The notes: generated from the letters alone by a model not told the origin. DNA of 64,000 bases from CAWCUK01 sp963798775 (GCA_963798775.1 CAWCUK010000001.1:1805903-1869902); one strand, 5' to 3'. Shown: positions 53,065-62,169, counted from the stretch's first letter. Numbers and translations: made by a program.

Positions 53065-54618
53065 ATGCCCGCAGATAAAATTGAAATTCCAAAAGCTTAT
53101 AATCCTATAGATGTAGAAGATAAATGGTATAAATATTGGATTGATGAAAAAATATTTCATTCAGAAATAGATGAAGCAAAAGAACCTTATACAATTGTAA
53201 TTCCGCCTCCTAATGTTACCGGAATTTTAACAATGGGACACGTTCTTAATAATACTATCCAGGATATATTTATTAGAACTAAAAGAATGCAAGGCTACAA
53301 TGCCTGCTGGGTTCCGGGAACAGATCACGCTTCTATAGCTACCGAAACAAAGGTTACTAATTATTTAAAAGAAAAAAATATTGATAAGAAAGAAATCGGC
53401 CGCGAAGAATTTCTGAAGTACTGCTGGGAATGGACGGAAAAGTACGGCGGAATAATTATTCAGCAGCTTAAAAAATTAGGTGTTAGCTGCGACTGGGAGC
53501 GCGAGCGCTTTACGATGGACGATGATTATTATAAAAGTGTTGTGGAAACCTTTGTTAAACTTTATAACGAAGGGAAAATTTATCGCGGCTACAGAATGGT
53601 TAACTGGTGCCCTGCTTCTAAATCCGCAATTTCAGATGAAGAAGTAAATTATAAAACGGTAAACGGAAAACTCTGGCATTTCAAATATCCTGTAAAGGAA
53701 AGTGAAAAATTTATTGTAGTCGCCACTACCCGCCCCGAAACAATGCTTGGCGATACAGGCATAGCTGTAAATCCTAACGATGAAAGATATAAAGATTTAG
53801 TCGGTAAGAAAGTTATACTGCCTATTGTTAACAGAGAAATCCCAATATTTGCCGATGATTATGTTGATATGGAATTCGGCACGGGCGCCGTAAAAGTTAC
53901 TCCCGCCCACGATGTAAACGATAACGAAATGGGCAAGCGGCATAATCTTGAGACGATCAATATTTTTAATCCTGACGCTTCCACCAATTCCAATGTTCCG
54001 GCGGAATTCAGCGGATTGGACAGATTTGAAGTCCGGAAAAAAGTTATAAATAAAATGGAAGAACTGAAGCTTCTGGAAAAAATAGAAGATTACCAAACGA
54101 AAATCGGTTATTCGGAAAGAGGCGGAGTTCCGATTGAGCCTTATCTTTCCGAGCAGTGGTTTATGAAAATGGATGAGCTGGCAAAACCCGCCATAGAAGC
54201 TGTTGATAATGGGAGAATTAAATTTCATCCCGAACATTGGGTAAAAACTTACGATCATTGGATGAATAACATTAACGACTGGTGCATTTCCCGCCAATTG
54301 TGGTGGGGACACAGAATTCCCGTTTGGTATTGTGTAGGCGATGATCATTGCAATTTAGAATGTAAAAATCCAATAATTTCCGCCGAGAAGCCGGAAAAAT
54401 GCCCCTACTGCGGAAGTACAAATTTAAAGCAGGATGAAGACGTGCTTGATACCTGGTCATCAAGCTGGCTATGGGCTTACGATGTATTTAAAACAGAAGC
54501 AGAGCAAAAATATTATTATCCCACAAACACACTAGTAACCGGGCCGGATATAATTTTCTTCTGGGTCGCGCAGAATGATTATGGCCGGACTTCATTTCAA
54601 AAAAGATATTCCATTTAA
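53065..54618 (+). CDS. valS: valine-tRNA ligase, N-terminal part (frameshifted)
   Basis: 517 residues of ValS: the Rossmann catalytic start YNPIDVEDKWYKYW, the HIGH-type motif PNVTGILTMGHVLN, the editing domain region (VVATTRPETMLGDTGIAVNP, FGTGAVKVTPAHDVNDNEMG), and a zinc-type insert with ECKN...CPYCGS. The frame goes wrong after FFWVA (about 54570), where ARMIMAGLHF is expected. One extra base near 54571 explains it. The remainder, with KMSKS, is in the next frame. The enzyme is essential, so an error in the sequence is likely. Confidence 0.92.
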   Translation: MPADKIEIPKAYNPIDVEDKWYKYWIDEKIFHSEIDEAKEPYTIVIPPPNVTGILTMGHVLNNTIQDIFIRTKRMQGYNACWVPGTDHASIATETKVTNYLKEKNIDKKEIGREEFLKYCWEWTEKYGGIIIQQLKKLGVSCDWERERFTMDDDYYKSVVETFVKLYNEGKIYRGYRMVNWCPASKSAISDEEVNYKTVNGKLWHFKYPVKESEKFIVVATTRPETMLGDTGIAVNPNDERYKDLVGKKVILPIVNREIPIFADDYVDMEFGTGAVKVTPAHDVNDNEMGKRHNLETINIFNPDASTNSNVPAEFSGLDRFEVRKKVINKMEELKLLEKIEDYQTKIGYSERGGVPIEPYLSEQWFMKMDELAKPAIEAVDNGRIKFHPEHWVKTYDHWMNNINDWCISRQLWWGHRIPVWYCVGDDHCNLECKNPIISAEKPEKCPYCGSTNLKQDEDVLDTWSSSWLWAYDVFKTEAEQKYYYPTNTLVTGPDIIFFWVAQNDYGRTSFQKRYSI

Positions 54619-55720
54619 AGATGTTTATTTCACAAGCATAATCCGAGATGTTCAGGGAAGAAAAATGAGCAAGTCGCTCGGTAATTCTCCCGATCCGCTT
54701 GATGTTATCGGTGAATACGGAGCCGACGCTTTACGCTTTACCGTTATTTATCTCGCGCCTCTCGGGCAGGATGTTTTATTCAGCGTTGATAAATGTGAAA
54801 TCGGGCGAAATTTCGCTAATAAAATTTGGAACGCCGGACGCTTTTTATTAATGAACGCCGAGAATATTCAACTTAACAAAGAACTTACGGATAAGCATGT
54901 AGACTTTGCCGACAAATGGATTACTTCCCGTTTTAATCATTCGCTTACAAAATTAAATGAAGCGATGGATAAATTTGAAATTAATAACGCGCTTAAAATC
55001 ATTTATTCATTTGCCTGGAACGACTTCTGTGATTGGTACATTGAACTGGCGAAAAACAGATTATATTCTGATGACGAAGAAGTTAAGGCGGCGGTACTTA
55101 CTCGTTCTTTAGCGATGTTTGAAAAACTGCTTAAAATAATTCATCCTTTTATGCCTTTCATAACAGAAGAATTATACCAGCTTCTGGAAAAAAGAAATGA
55201 AGGGGAAAGTATTTCAACTTCGGAATATCCTAAAGTAAATTCTGAAGCGATAAATAAAAGCGCCGAAAAAGAAATGGAATTTGTACAGGATATTATAACC
55301 GCGGTAAGAAATATTCGCGGTGAAATGAATATTCCGCCGTCGAAACAAATTACGGCTTATTTTAAATCTTCCGAAGTTGCCGAACATCAGCTTGAGTATA
55401 TTAAAAGACTGGCGCGAATTGAAAAAATTGTTGTTGATGAAAATCTAGAAAAGCCGAAAGCCAGCGCTTCCGCCGTTATTAAGAATTGCGAAATTTATAT
55501 ACCTTTAGAAGGTTTAATAGACCTTGATGTGGAAAGAAATAGGTTAGAAAAAGAAATCAATCGCCTGGAGGGGGCACTAACGGGAATTGAGAAAAAACTT
55601 TCAAATGAAAAATTTATAAATAACGCCGCTCCCGAAGTTGTAGAAAGAGAAAGAAATAAGCGGAGCGATTGTAAGAATAATCTGGCGAAGTTAAAAGAAA
55701 TATTAAATAACCTTAAATAG
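54575..55720 (+). CDS. valS: valine-tRNA ligase, C-terminal part (frameshifted)
   Basis: The continuation of ValS in the +1 frame, 381 residues from the internal Met of MIMAGLHFKKDIPFKDVYF. It carries GRKMSKSLGNSPDPLDVIGE, the anticodon-binding helices (FAWNDFCDWYIELAKNRLYS, IHPFMPFITEELYQLLEK), and the C-terminal coiled-coil arm (LDVERNRLEKEINRLEGAL). Joined to the upstream part the protein would be about 885 residues, normal for ValS. The two halves overlap by 44 bases and no codon-use change is seen across the break. Confidence 0.92.
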   Translation: MIMAGLHFKKDIPFKDVYFTSIIRDVQGRKMSKSLGNSPDPLDVIGEYGADALRFTVIYLAPLGQDVLFSVDKCEIGRNFANKIWNAGRFLLMNAENIQLNKELTDKHVDFADKWITSRFNHSLTKLNEAMDKFEINNALKIIYSFAWNDFCDWYIELAKNRLYSDDEEVKAAVLTRSLAMFEKLLKIIHPFMPFITEELYQLLEKRNEGESISTSEYPKVNSEAINKSAEKEMEFVQDIITAVRNIRGEMNIPPSKQITAYFKSSEVAEHQLEYIKRLARIEKIVVDENLEKPKASASAVIKNCEIYIPLEGLIDLDVERNRLEKEINRLEGALTGIEKKLSNEKFINNAAPEVVERERNKRSDCKNNLAKLKEILNNLK

Positions 55721-55728
55721 GAATAATT

Positions 55729-56229
55729 ATGTATCACAACGTTCATGAATTTTTAGAAGAATGGCAGTTTGAAGTGAACGCGACATTAAAAATATTCAGC
55801 GCTTTAACGGATGAATCATTAAGCCAAAAAGTTACCGAAAGCGGCCGTTCATTAGGGAGACTTGCATGGCATATTACAATTACTGTCGGTGAAATGCTGA
55901 GCAGAACAGGCTTAAAATATTATTCGGTTGATGAAAATGCCGAAGTTCCGAAAACGGCAAAAGAAATTTTGGATGAATATAAGAAAACTTCCGACGCGCT
56001 TGTTGAAGCGATTAAACAAAACTGGAATGACGATTCGCTTGAACAGGAAGTAAATATGTACGGCGAAAATTGGAAAAACGGAGTAACTCTGCAAGTTCTG
56101 ATTAAACATCAAATTCATCATCGCGGACAAATGACGGTGCTGATGCGCCAGGCGGGATTAAAAGTCCCCGGTATTTACGGCCCCGCAAATGAAGAATGGT
56201 CAGCGATGGGACTTCCGGCAATGAAATAA
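55729..56229 (+). CDS. DinB-family protein
   Basis: 166 residues, four-helix DinB/YfiT fold. The three metal-binding His are in GRLAWHITITVGEM (first helix pair) and KHQIHHRGQMTVLMRQAG near the C-terminus. Members are metal-dependent transferases (e.g. thiol transferases) or of unknown function; the role here is open. It begins 8 bases after valS, and may be read with it. Confidence 0.88.
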   Translation: MYHNVHEFLEEWQFEVNATLKIFSALTDESLSQKVTESGRSLGRLAWHITITVGEMLSRTGLKYYSVDENAEVPKTAKEILDEYKKTSDALVEAIKQNWNDDSLEQEVNMYGENWKNGVTLQVLIKHQIHHRGQMTVLMRQAGLKVPGIYGPANEEWSAMGLPAMK

Positions 56230-56382
56230 CAAATAAATTTTCTAACGTCCTCAAAATATTGGCTGAAATATCCGAATACGAAAAACAAAGAAGAAAGATT
56301 GAAAAGAAATTTTATTTAAGCTTCAAAGTAATTTTATAAATATAGTATAACGGCACATGTATGTGTTCAATTTATAATTAAA

Positions 56383-56955
56383 ATGAAAAGCGAGCGAAAG
56401 AAAAATAGGCTTCCCTGTTATGATTATTCACTTCCCGGCTATTATTACGTCACAATCTGCACTCATAAAAAAAAACGTTATTTGGGCAAATTTAACGAAG
56501 GCGAATTGAAGCTTTCTGATATTGGTTTGATATGCGAAAATTTCTGGAAGTCCATCCCGATTCATTTTCCTGAAACTGAACTTGATGAATTTATAATAAT
56601 GCCAAATCACATTCATGGAATATTAATAATAAACGGTGTCGGGAATGCGGATAAAAAGGGTAACGTAGGGAATGCAGATAAAAAGGGTAACGTAGGGAAT
56701 GCAGATCTGCATTCCCTACAGGAAAACAATGACAGAACAAAGATGCTGCTATCAAAATGTATTCAACAATTTAAAAGTTCTGTAACAAGATTTATAAATC
56801 AAAAAGGAATAAAAAATAATTTCAGATGGCAGAAATCATTTTATGAAAGAATAATAAGAAATGAAAGAGAATTGTATTTTATAAGAAGGTATATACGGCA
56901 GAATCCATTGAGCTGGAGTTTAGAAAAAGAAAACATTGAAAATCTGGAATTGTAG
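56383..56955 (+). CDS. REP-associated tyrosine transposase (RAYT), Y1 family
   Basis: 190 residues. The family start RLPCYDYSLPGYYYVTICTH is followed by LSDIGLICENFWKSIPIHFP. The HUH metal motif is IIMPNHIHGILI. The catalytic Tyr lies in FIRRYIRQNPLSW. Between them a block (about 85-113) consists of nine-residue repeats GNADKKGNV (twice) and GNADLHSLQ, which are the translation of a 27-base repeat plus the 28-nt palindrome at 56692-56719. So the transposase carries its own REP-like palindrome in frame. RAYTs cut and join single-stranded REP hairpins; the array downstream is the likely target or product. Confidence 0.88.
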   Translation: MKSERKKNRLPCYDYSLPGYYYVTICTHKKKRYLGKFNEGELKLSDIGLICENFWKSIPIHFPETELDEFIIMPNHIHGILIINGVGNADKKGNVGNADKKGNVGNADLHSLQENNDRTKMLLSKCIQQFKSSVTRFINQKGIKNNFRWQKSFYERIIRNERELYFIRRYIRQNPLSWSLEKENIENLEL

Positions 56956-57774
56956 GGCGTAAAGTATGGTAGGGAATGCGGATAAAAAAGGTAACGTAGG
57001 GAATGCGGATAAAAAAGGTAACGTAGGGAATGCAGATCTGCATTCCCTACAGGACAAAAACTAGAACAAAGATGCGCTATCAAAATGTATTCAACAATTT
57101 AAAGGTTTTGTAACAAGATTTATAAATCAAAAGGGCATATTGAATAATTTCAGTTTGAGCTGGAGTTTAGAAAAAGAAAACATTGAAAATCTGGAATTGT
57201 AGGGCGTAAAGTATGGTAGGGAATGCGGATAAAAAGGGTAACGTAGGGAATGCAGATCTGCATTCCCTACAGGACAAAAACTAGAACAAAGATGCTGCTA
57301 TCAAAATGTATTCAACAATTTAAAAGTTTGGTAACAAGATTTATAAATCAAAAAGGCATATTGAATAATTTCAGTTTGAGCTGGAGTTTAGAAAAAGAAA
57401 ACATTGAAAATCTGGAATTGTAGGGCGTAAAGTATGGTAGGGAATGCGGATAAAAAGGGGTAACGTAGGGAATGCAGATCTGCATTCCCTACAGGACAAA
57501 AACGATAGAACAAAGATGCGCTATCAAAATGCATTCAACAATTTAAGAGTTCTGTAACAAGATTTATAAATAAAAAAGGCATATTGAATAATTTCAGTTT
57601 GAGCTGGAGTTTAGAAAAAGAAAACATTGAAAATCTGGAATTGTAGGGCGTAAAGTATGGCAGGGAATGCGGATAAAAAAGGTAACGTAGGGAATGCAAG
57701 GGAATGCAGATCTGCATTCCCTACAGGCTACAGGAAAACAATGACAGAACTAAAATGATCTGCATTCCCTACAG
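56956..57774. repeat. array of REP-like palindromes and truncated copies of the RAYT 3' end
   Basis: Starting right after the RAYT stop, a unit of about 220-232 bases repeats three times. Each unit holds a 28-nt perfect palindrome (half site GTAGGGAATGCAGA) at 57023-57050, 57243-57270, 57465-57492, and 24 nt of it at 57699-57722; a half copy is at 57757-57774. After each of the first three is a copy of the gene's 3' part (from GAACAAAGATGC to the TAG and GGCGTAAAGTATGG). Every copy lacks the same segment of about 81 bases, gene positions about 56826-56907, that encodes the catalytic Tyr region. A GGGAATGCGGATAAAAA motif also recurs. Confidence 0.85.
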
Positions 57775-57966
57775 AACATTGATTAGAACCATTATAATAT
57801 CAGTCAATCGGTCATAATTAAATATTTTGTTATCCAATTATGAATATTTTATATTTGGAGCTATTTAAAATTCAAGTTTTGCATCCTCCCTTATTATTCC
57901 GACAGAGCGAATGAGGAAAACGATGAAAGGGTGCATTTTATTAAAATCAACAAAGATAAAGGCAAC

Positions 57967-59097
57967 ATGATAAGTACAAGCAATATTACATTAAGATACG
58001 GTAAGCGTACATTATTTGAAGACGTAAATATTAAATTCACTCCCGGAAACTGCTACGGAATAATAGGCGCGAACGGCGCGGGAAAATCAACCTTCTTAAA
58101 AATTCTATCGGGAGAAATTGAACAGAATTCCGGCGAAGTTATAATAACCGCAGGCAACCGTTTAGCTGTCCTTAAACAGAATCAATTTGAATTTGATGAA
58201 TATGAAGTTTTAAAAACCGTGATAATGGGGCATAAAAGATTATTTGAAATTATGGAAGAAAAAGACGCTCTTTACGCGAAACCCGATTTTAATGAAGATG
58301 ACGGAATGAGAACCGCTGTTTTGGAAGGTGAGTTTGCCGAATTAAACGGATGGGAAGCCGAAGCGGAAGCCGCGTCTTTATTGGTCGGTTTAGGAATTCC
58401 TGATGAACTTCATACAAAAAAAATGGTTGATCTTACAGGAAGTGAAAAAGTAAAAGTACTCCTCGCGCAGGCATTATTCGGTAACCCCGATATTCTTCTG
58501 CTTGATGAGCCGACAAACCATCTCGATATTAAATCAATAAATTGGCTTGAAGAGTTCTTAATCAATTTTAAAAATATTGTTATTGTAGTCTCACACGACA
58601 GGCATTTCTTGAACAAAGTTTGTACTCATATCGCCGATATTGATTTCGGTAAAATTCAAATATATACCGGCAATTACGATTTCTGGTACGAATCAAGTCA
58701 GCTTGCTTTACAGCAGGCGAGAGACGCGAATAAGAAGACCGAAGCTAAAGTTAAAGAACTTCAAGAGTTTATCGCGCGCTTCAGCGCTAACGCTTCAAAA
58801 TCTAAACAAGCTACTTCGCGAAAAAAATTATTGGATAAACTTACTCTCGAAGATATAAAACCTTCCTCCAGAAAATTCCCTTATATTCATTTCAAACCGG
58901 AAAGGGAAGTCGGCGACAGGCTCTTGGATGTTAAAGAATTAAGTAAAGCCGTAGAAGGCGAAAAACTGCTGAACAACATTAATTTTACTATAAATAAAGG
59001 TGATAAAGTTATTTTCCTCGGTGACACTGATTTAGCGAAAACTACTTTATTTAAAATTTTAATGGATGAAGTTAAAGCCCGATACCGGATTTTATGA
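57967..59097 (+). CDS. ABC-F ATPase (YkpA/YbiT type), N-terminal part (frameshifted)
   Basis: 376 residues from the ATG at 57967 (AAAGG upstream; family start MISTSNITLRYGKRTLFED). The first ATPase domain has Walker A GIIGANGAGKSTFLKIL, signature DLTGSEKVKVLLAQAL, and Walker B DILLLDEPTNHLD. The linker region and the second Walker A (FLGDTDLAKTTLFKIL) follow. Then the frame stops prematurely after MDEVKA. One extra A near 59072-59076 separates it from the rest. The non-canonical signature and second Walker A are, as I recall, usual for this subfamily. ABC-F proteins act on ribosomes, some giving antibiotic resistance. Confidence 0.9.
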   Translation: MISTSNITLRYGKRTLFEDVNIKFTPGNCYGIIGANGAGKSTFLKILSGEIEQNSGEVIITAGNRLAVLKQNQFEFDEYEVLKTVIMGHKRLFEIMEEKDALYAKPDFNEDDGMRTAVLEGEFAELNGWEAEAEAASLLVGLGIPDELHTKKMVDLTGSEKVKVLLAQALFGNPDILLLDEPTNHLDIKSINWLEEFLINFKNIVIVVSHDRHFLNKVCTHIADIDFGKIQIYTGNYDFWYESSQLALQQARDANKKTEAKVKELQEFIARFSANASKSKQATSRKKLLDKLTLEDIKPSSRKFPYIHFKPEREVGDRLLDVKELSKAVEGEKLLNNINFTINKGDKVIFLGDTDLAKTTLFKILMDEVKARYRIL

Positions 59098-59596
59098 GTG
59101 GGGAATTACAACTTCTCAAGCTTATTTCCCTAAAGAAAATTCTAATTATTTTAACACCGACCTTAGTTTAATAGATTGGCTGAGACAATTTTCAAAAGAA
59201 AAAGATGAAACATTTATCCGCGGTTTTCTCGGAAGAATGTTGTTCTCGGGAGAAGAATCTTTGAAGAAAGCTTCTGTTCTTTCCGGTGGAGAAAAAGTAA
59301 GGTGTATGCTTTCCCGGATGATGTTAAGCGGCGCTAATGTTTTAGTTTTAGACGAACCGACTAACCATCTCGATCTTGAATCTATTACGGCTTTGAATAA
59401 CGCTTTAATTAATTTTGAGGGAACAGTGCTCTTCACTTCTCACGATCATCAGTTTATTCAATCGATAGCTAATAGAATTATTGAAATTACACCGGCGGGA
59501 GTTATCGATAAAACTATGTCGTTCGATGAATATATTGAAGATGAAGAAATTCAAAAACTACGCGAGAATATTAAACAATCGCATCTCGCGGCATAA
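59066..59596 (+). CDS. ABC-F ATPase, C-terminal part (frameshifted)
   Basis: The +1-frame remainder, rejoining at KPDTGFYEWGITTSQAYFP. It includes the second signature KASVLSGGEKVRCMLSRM, Walker B NVLVLDEPTNHLDLES, and the H-loop LFTSHDHQFIQSI, ending HLAA. Together with the upstream part the protein would be about 543 residues, the usual ABC-F size. The overlap of 32 bases and clean sequence on both sides suggest a single-base error or very recent lesion. Confidence 0.9.
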   Translation: MKLKPDTGFYEWGITTSQAYFPKENSNYFNTDLSLIDWLRQFSKEKDETFIRGFLGRMLFSGEESLKKASVLSGGEKVRCMLSRMMLSGANVLVLDEPTNHLDLESITALNNALINFEGTVLFTSHDHQFIQSIANRIIEITPAGVIDKTMSFDEYIEDEEIQKLRENIKQSHLAA

Positions 59597-59657
59597 TTTT
59601 ATCATAAGATTTTATAGATTTATAAGTTAGAAAAATTCTTTTTACGGAGATAAATAA

Positions 59658-60758
59658 ATGGGATTAAGTATCGGAATTGTGGGACTTCCTAATGTCGGAA
59701 AATCAACATTATTTAACGCGCTTACAAAAGCGCAGAACGCGGAAGCGGCAAATTATCCTTTCTGCACAATTGAACCGAATAAAGCGATTGTTCCCGTTCC
59801 CGATGAACGATTAGACAAACTTGCCGAACTTGTTAACCCGGCGCGCATTGTTAATTCAACCGTGGATTTTGTTGATATCGCGGGTCTTGTAAAAGGCGCG
59901 AGCAAAGGGGAAGGGCTCGGCAATCAATTTTTAAGCAACATTAGGGAAACTGAAGCCATTCTTCATGTAATTCGTTGTTTCGAAAATGAAGATGTTGTTC
60001 ACGTTGACGGTTCGGTTGATCCCTTGCGCGATATCGAAATTATAGAAACCGAACTTCTTCTCGCTGATATTCAAACTTTAGAAAAGAAAATTGAACGCCT
60101 GCAGAAACAGTTAAAAGGAGATAAAACCGCTAAAGCGATTATGGAAGACGCGGAAGTCCTTTTAACATTTATGAACGCCGGAAATCCCGCCATTCTTTTT
60201 AAAGACAAGGACAAAGAAACAGTAAAGCAGCTTTTTAACGAACTTAGATTAATGACCGCCAAAAATATTATATATTGCGCAAATGTTGATGAAGACGGAC
60301 TTGCGGACGATAATGAATTTGTAAAAATGGTAAGGAAATACGCGGACGCGAAAGGCGCCGATTCGGTTAAAATATCGGCTAAAGTTGAGGAAGAGTTAGT
60401 CGGGCTTGAAGATGAAGAAAGAGCCGAATTTTTAGCCTCATACGGAGTTGAAGAAAGCGGGCTTGAAAAAATTATCAGAACCGGTTTTCATACTTTAGGA
60501 ATGATAAGTTATTTTACGGCCGGCCCTAAAGAAGTTAAAGCCTGGACAATACACAGAGGATGGAAGGCTCCCCAAGCGGCCGGTGTTATCCATACCGATT
60601 TTGAAAAAGGTTTTATACGCGCCGAAGTTATAGGATACGATGATTATATTTCGCATAAATCCGAAGCCGCGTGCAAAGCCGCGGGAGTTATGCGTGTTGA
60701 AGGGAAAGATTACATTGTGCATGACGGTGATGTTATGCACTTTTTGTTCAACGTATAA
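59658..60758 (+). CDS. ychF: YchF/OLA1-type ATPase
   Basis: 366 residues. The P-loop is GIVGLPNVGKSTLFNALTKA; the G2/G3 regions have YPFCTIEPNKAIVPVPDERL and VDFVDIAGLVKGASKGEGLG. The coiled-coil insert and C-terminal TGS domain (TAGPKEVKAWTIHRGWKAPQ read in pieces, ending VHDGDVMHFLFNV) complete it. YchF prefers ATP and binds ribosomes; it affects stress responses. ACGGAGATAAATA lies before the ATG. It follows the ABC-F gene by 61 bases. Confidence 0.96.
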   Translation: MGLSIGIVGLPNVGKSTLFNALTKAQNAEAANYPFCTIEPNKAIVPVPDERLDKLAELVNPARIVNSTVDFVDIAGLVKGASKGEGLGNQFLSNIRETEAILHVIRCFENEDVVHVDGSVDPLRDIEIIETELLLADIQTLEKKIERLQKQLKGDKTAKAIMEDAEVLLTFMNAGNPAILFKDKDKETVKQLFNELRLMTAKNIIYCANVDEDGLADDNEFVKMVRKYADAKGADSVKISAKVEEELVGLEDEERAEFLASYGVEESGLEKIIRTGFHTLGMISYFTAGPKEVKAWTIHRGWKAPQAAGVIHTDFEKGFIRAEVIGYDDYISHKSEAACKAAGVMRVEGKDYIVHDGDVMHFLFNV

Positions 60759-60836
60759 TTTGTGCTTTATTGCTTTGGTTTAAGAATCTCTTTTTTATAG
60801 CTTATTAAAAAATTATAAACATTGAGGAAGTTTATT

Positions 60837-61130
60837 ATGGATTCAATTGATGTTAAGCATGATGAAAATAATTATAAGTTTTATTTTAATTTTGATGATA
60901 AAGAAGCGTATTTAAGATATAATTTAGATGATGACAGAACGATGGATATTTTTCAAACATACGTTCCGCCGGCATTACGGGGAAGAAATATTGCCGCGCG
61001 GTTAACTGAAAAAGCCTTGCTTTTCGCGAGAGAAAACGAATACGCCGTAATTCCAAGTTGTTCTTACGTTGAAGCTTATATTGAAAAGAACAGGGATTAC
61101 AGAGATTTGGTTATAGATTCGTTAAGATGA
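60837..61130 (+). CDS. small GNAT-like N-acetyltransferase (YjdJ type)
   Basis: 97 residues from the ATG at 60837, chosen because GAGGA lies 8 bases upstream; a TTG at 60822 only extends the frame across the ribosome site. The core ALRGRNIAARLTEKALLFAR carries the acetyl-CoA binding loop, then YAVIPSCSYVEAYIEKNRDY. This short, single-domain GNAT subfamily (COG2388) has an unknown acceptor. A terminator follows the stop. Confidence 0.88.
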   Translation: MDSIDVKHDENNYKFYFNFDDKEAYLRYNLDDDRTMDIFQTYVPPALRGRNIAARLTEKALLFARENEYAVIPSCSYVEAYIEKNRDYRDLVIDSLR

Positions 61131-61146
61131 AATAAATGAAAATTAA

Positions 61147-61176
61147 AAGGCTGCCTTTAATGACAGCCTTCTTTTT
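61147..61176. terminator. rho-independent terminator
   Basis: AAGGCTG (61147-61153) pairs with CAGCCTT (61164-61170) and is followed by CTTTTT; A-rich sequence on the left makes it usable for the convergent OsmC gene too. Confidence 0.78.
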
Positions 61177-61185
61177 GGGATTACG

Positions 61186-61614
61186 CTACTTTAATTTCGC
61201 GTCCAAAACTATTTCAACAGCGGTTAATGCTTTTGAAACCGGACAGCCTTTTTTAGCCTGGTCGGCGTATTTCTGAAAATCCTCATCATTAATACCCTCA
61301 ACATCACCTTCACAGCTCATTTCAATTTTAGTTATTTTAAAACCATCCTCCTTCTTATCAATATGAACTTTATCTTCGGTTTTAATTGAATTTACTTTAA
61401 AGCCGGCGGTCGCGAGAATATTAGCGAAAGCCATTGAAAAACAAGCGGAATGCGCGGCTCCTATTAATTCTTCCGGATTAGTAGTGCTTCCGCTCTCAAA
61501 ACGTGAAGCGAAATTATAAGCCGTGTTATTTAATACTCCTGTTTCGGTGCTGATTGTCCCTTTTCCTTCTTTCAAATTACCCTGCCATTCGGCAGAACCT
61601 TTTCTTACTGGCAT
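61186..61614 (-). CDS. OsmC-family peroxiredoxin
   Basis: 142 residues. The two catalytic Cys are in AAHSACFSMAFANILA and AKKGCPVSKALTAVE. The start KGSAEWQGNLKEGKGTISTE and NPEELIGAAHSAC are typical of the OsmC subgroup, which reduces organic hydroperoxides using cysteine thiols. ATAAAAGGAGTTATAG lies before the ATG. It is the last gene before the repeat-filled end of the window. Confidence 0.94.
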   Translation of the reverse strand: MPVRKGSAEWQGNLKEGKGTISTETGVLNNTAYNFASRFESGSTTNPEELIGAAHSACFSMAFANILATAGFKVNSIKTEDKVHIDKKEDGFKITKIEMSCEGDVEGINDEDFQKYADQAKKGCPVSKALTAVEIVLDAKLK

Positions 61615-61751
61615 GTTTCTATAACTCCTTTTATTAATTTGGTTTACTAAATTACAAAATTATGAGGTTTTAATGTTTATATAGCAGAAAAAAAATATGT
61701 TATGTGGCTTTAAAGCACAAATATTTTTAATAATGTTTGATTAAAGTATAA

Positions 61752-61932
61752 CGTAGCACAGACAATCTTGTCTGTGAAAGGGTACGGGATTCCGGCTCGG
61801 GGGCCGGAATGACAGAGTAAACGGTTAAAACCGTTATATGATTCTTTTGTTATTGTTATCCCCACGGTTAAAACCGTGGGTTAGGTTAATGCTTAATAAA
61901 TCAGTATTGCTTAGCTGCTGGATGTTGAAGCG
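61752..61932 (+). repeat. element A, copy 1 (four consecutive hairpins)
   Basis: About 180 bases starting CGTAGCACAGACAA and ending GATGTTGAAGCG. Four palindromes in a row: CACAGACAA/TTGTCTGTG (61757-61776), TTCCGGC/GCCGGAA (61790-61809), AACGGTT/AACCGTT (61820-61835) and CCCACGGTT/AACCGTGGG (61861-61880). GTAG sits directly at the foot of the first hairpin. Confidence 0.85.
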
Positions 61933-61960
61933 CTGTGTCATCCCGAACTTGTTTCGGGAT

Positions 61961-62052
61961 CGGGGGCGGAATGACAGAGTAAACGGTTAAAACCGTTATA
62001 TGATTCTTTTGTTATTGTTAATCCCACGGTTAAAACCGTGGGTTAAGTTATG
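61961..62052 (+). repeat. element A, partial copy 2 (last two hairpins)
   Basis: Begins in the GGGGGCGGAATGACAGAG part and keeps the AACGGTT and CCCACGGTT hairpins; lacks the GTAG foot hairpin. It is joined to copy 1 by an ATCCCGAAC/GTTTCGGGAT hairpin (61940-61960). Confidence 0.8.
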
Positions 62053-62169
62053 GTTTATAAATTAGTGGTTTTATGCTGCGGGATGTTGAAGAGTCTTGTC
62101 ATCCCGAATTTGTTTCGGGATCTGTTCGAAGGGTGAGGAAGGAATGGATGAATGATTGAAATGGATTGA

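Noticed and set aside
53797..54348. 183-codon open frame on the minus strand inside valS
   Set aside because: Antisense shadow of a well-conserved coding sequence; no ribosome site or protein-like pattern.
54560..54620. Programmed frameshifting in valS
   Set aside because: No slippery heptamer, stimulatory pseudoknot or known precedent in ValS; a plain single-base error is simpler.
56841..57717. Open frames on the minus strand through the RAYT array
   Set aside because: They translate palindromes and the reverse of gene-tail copies; the repeats explain them.
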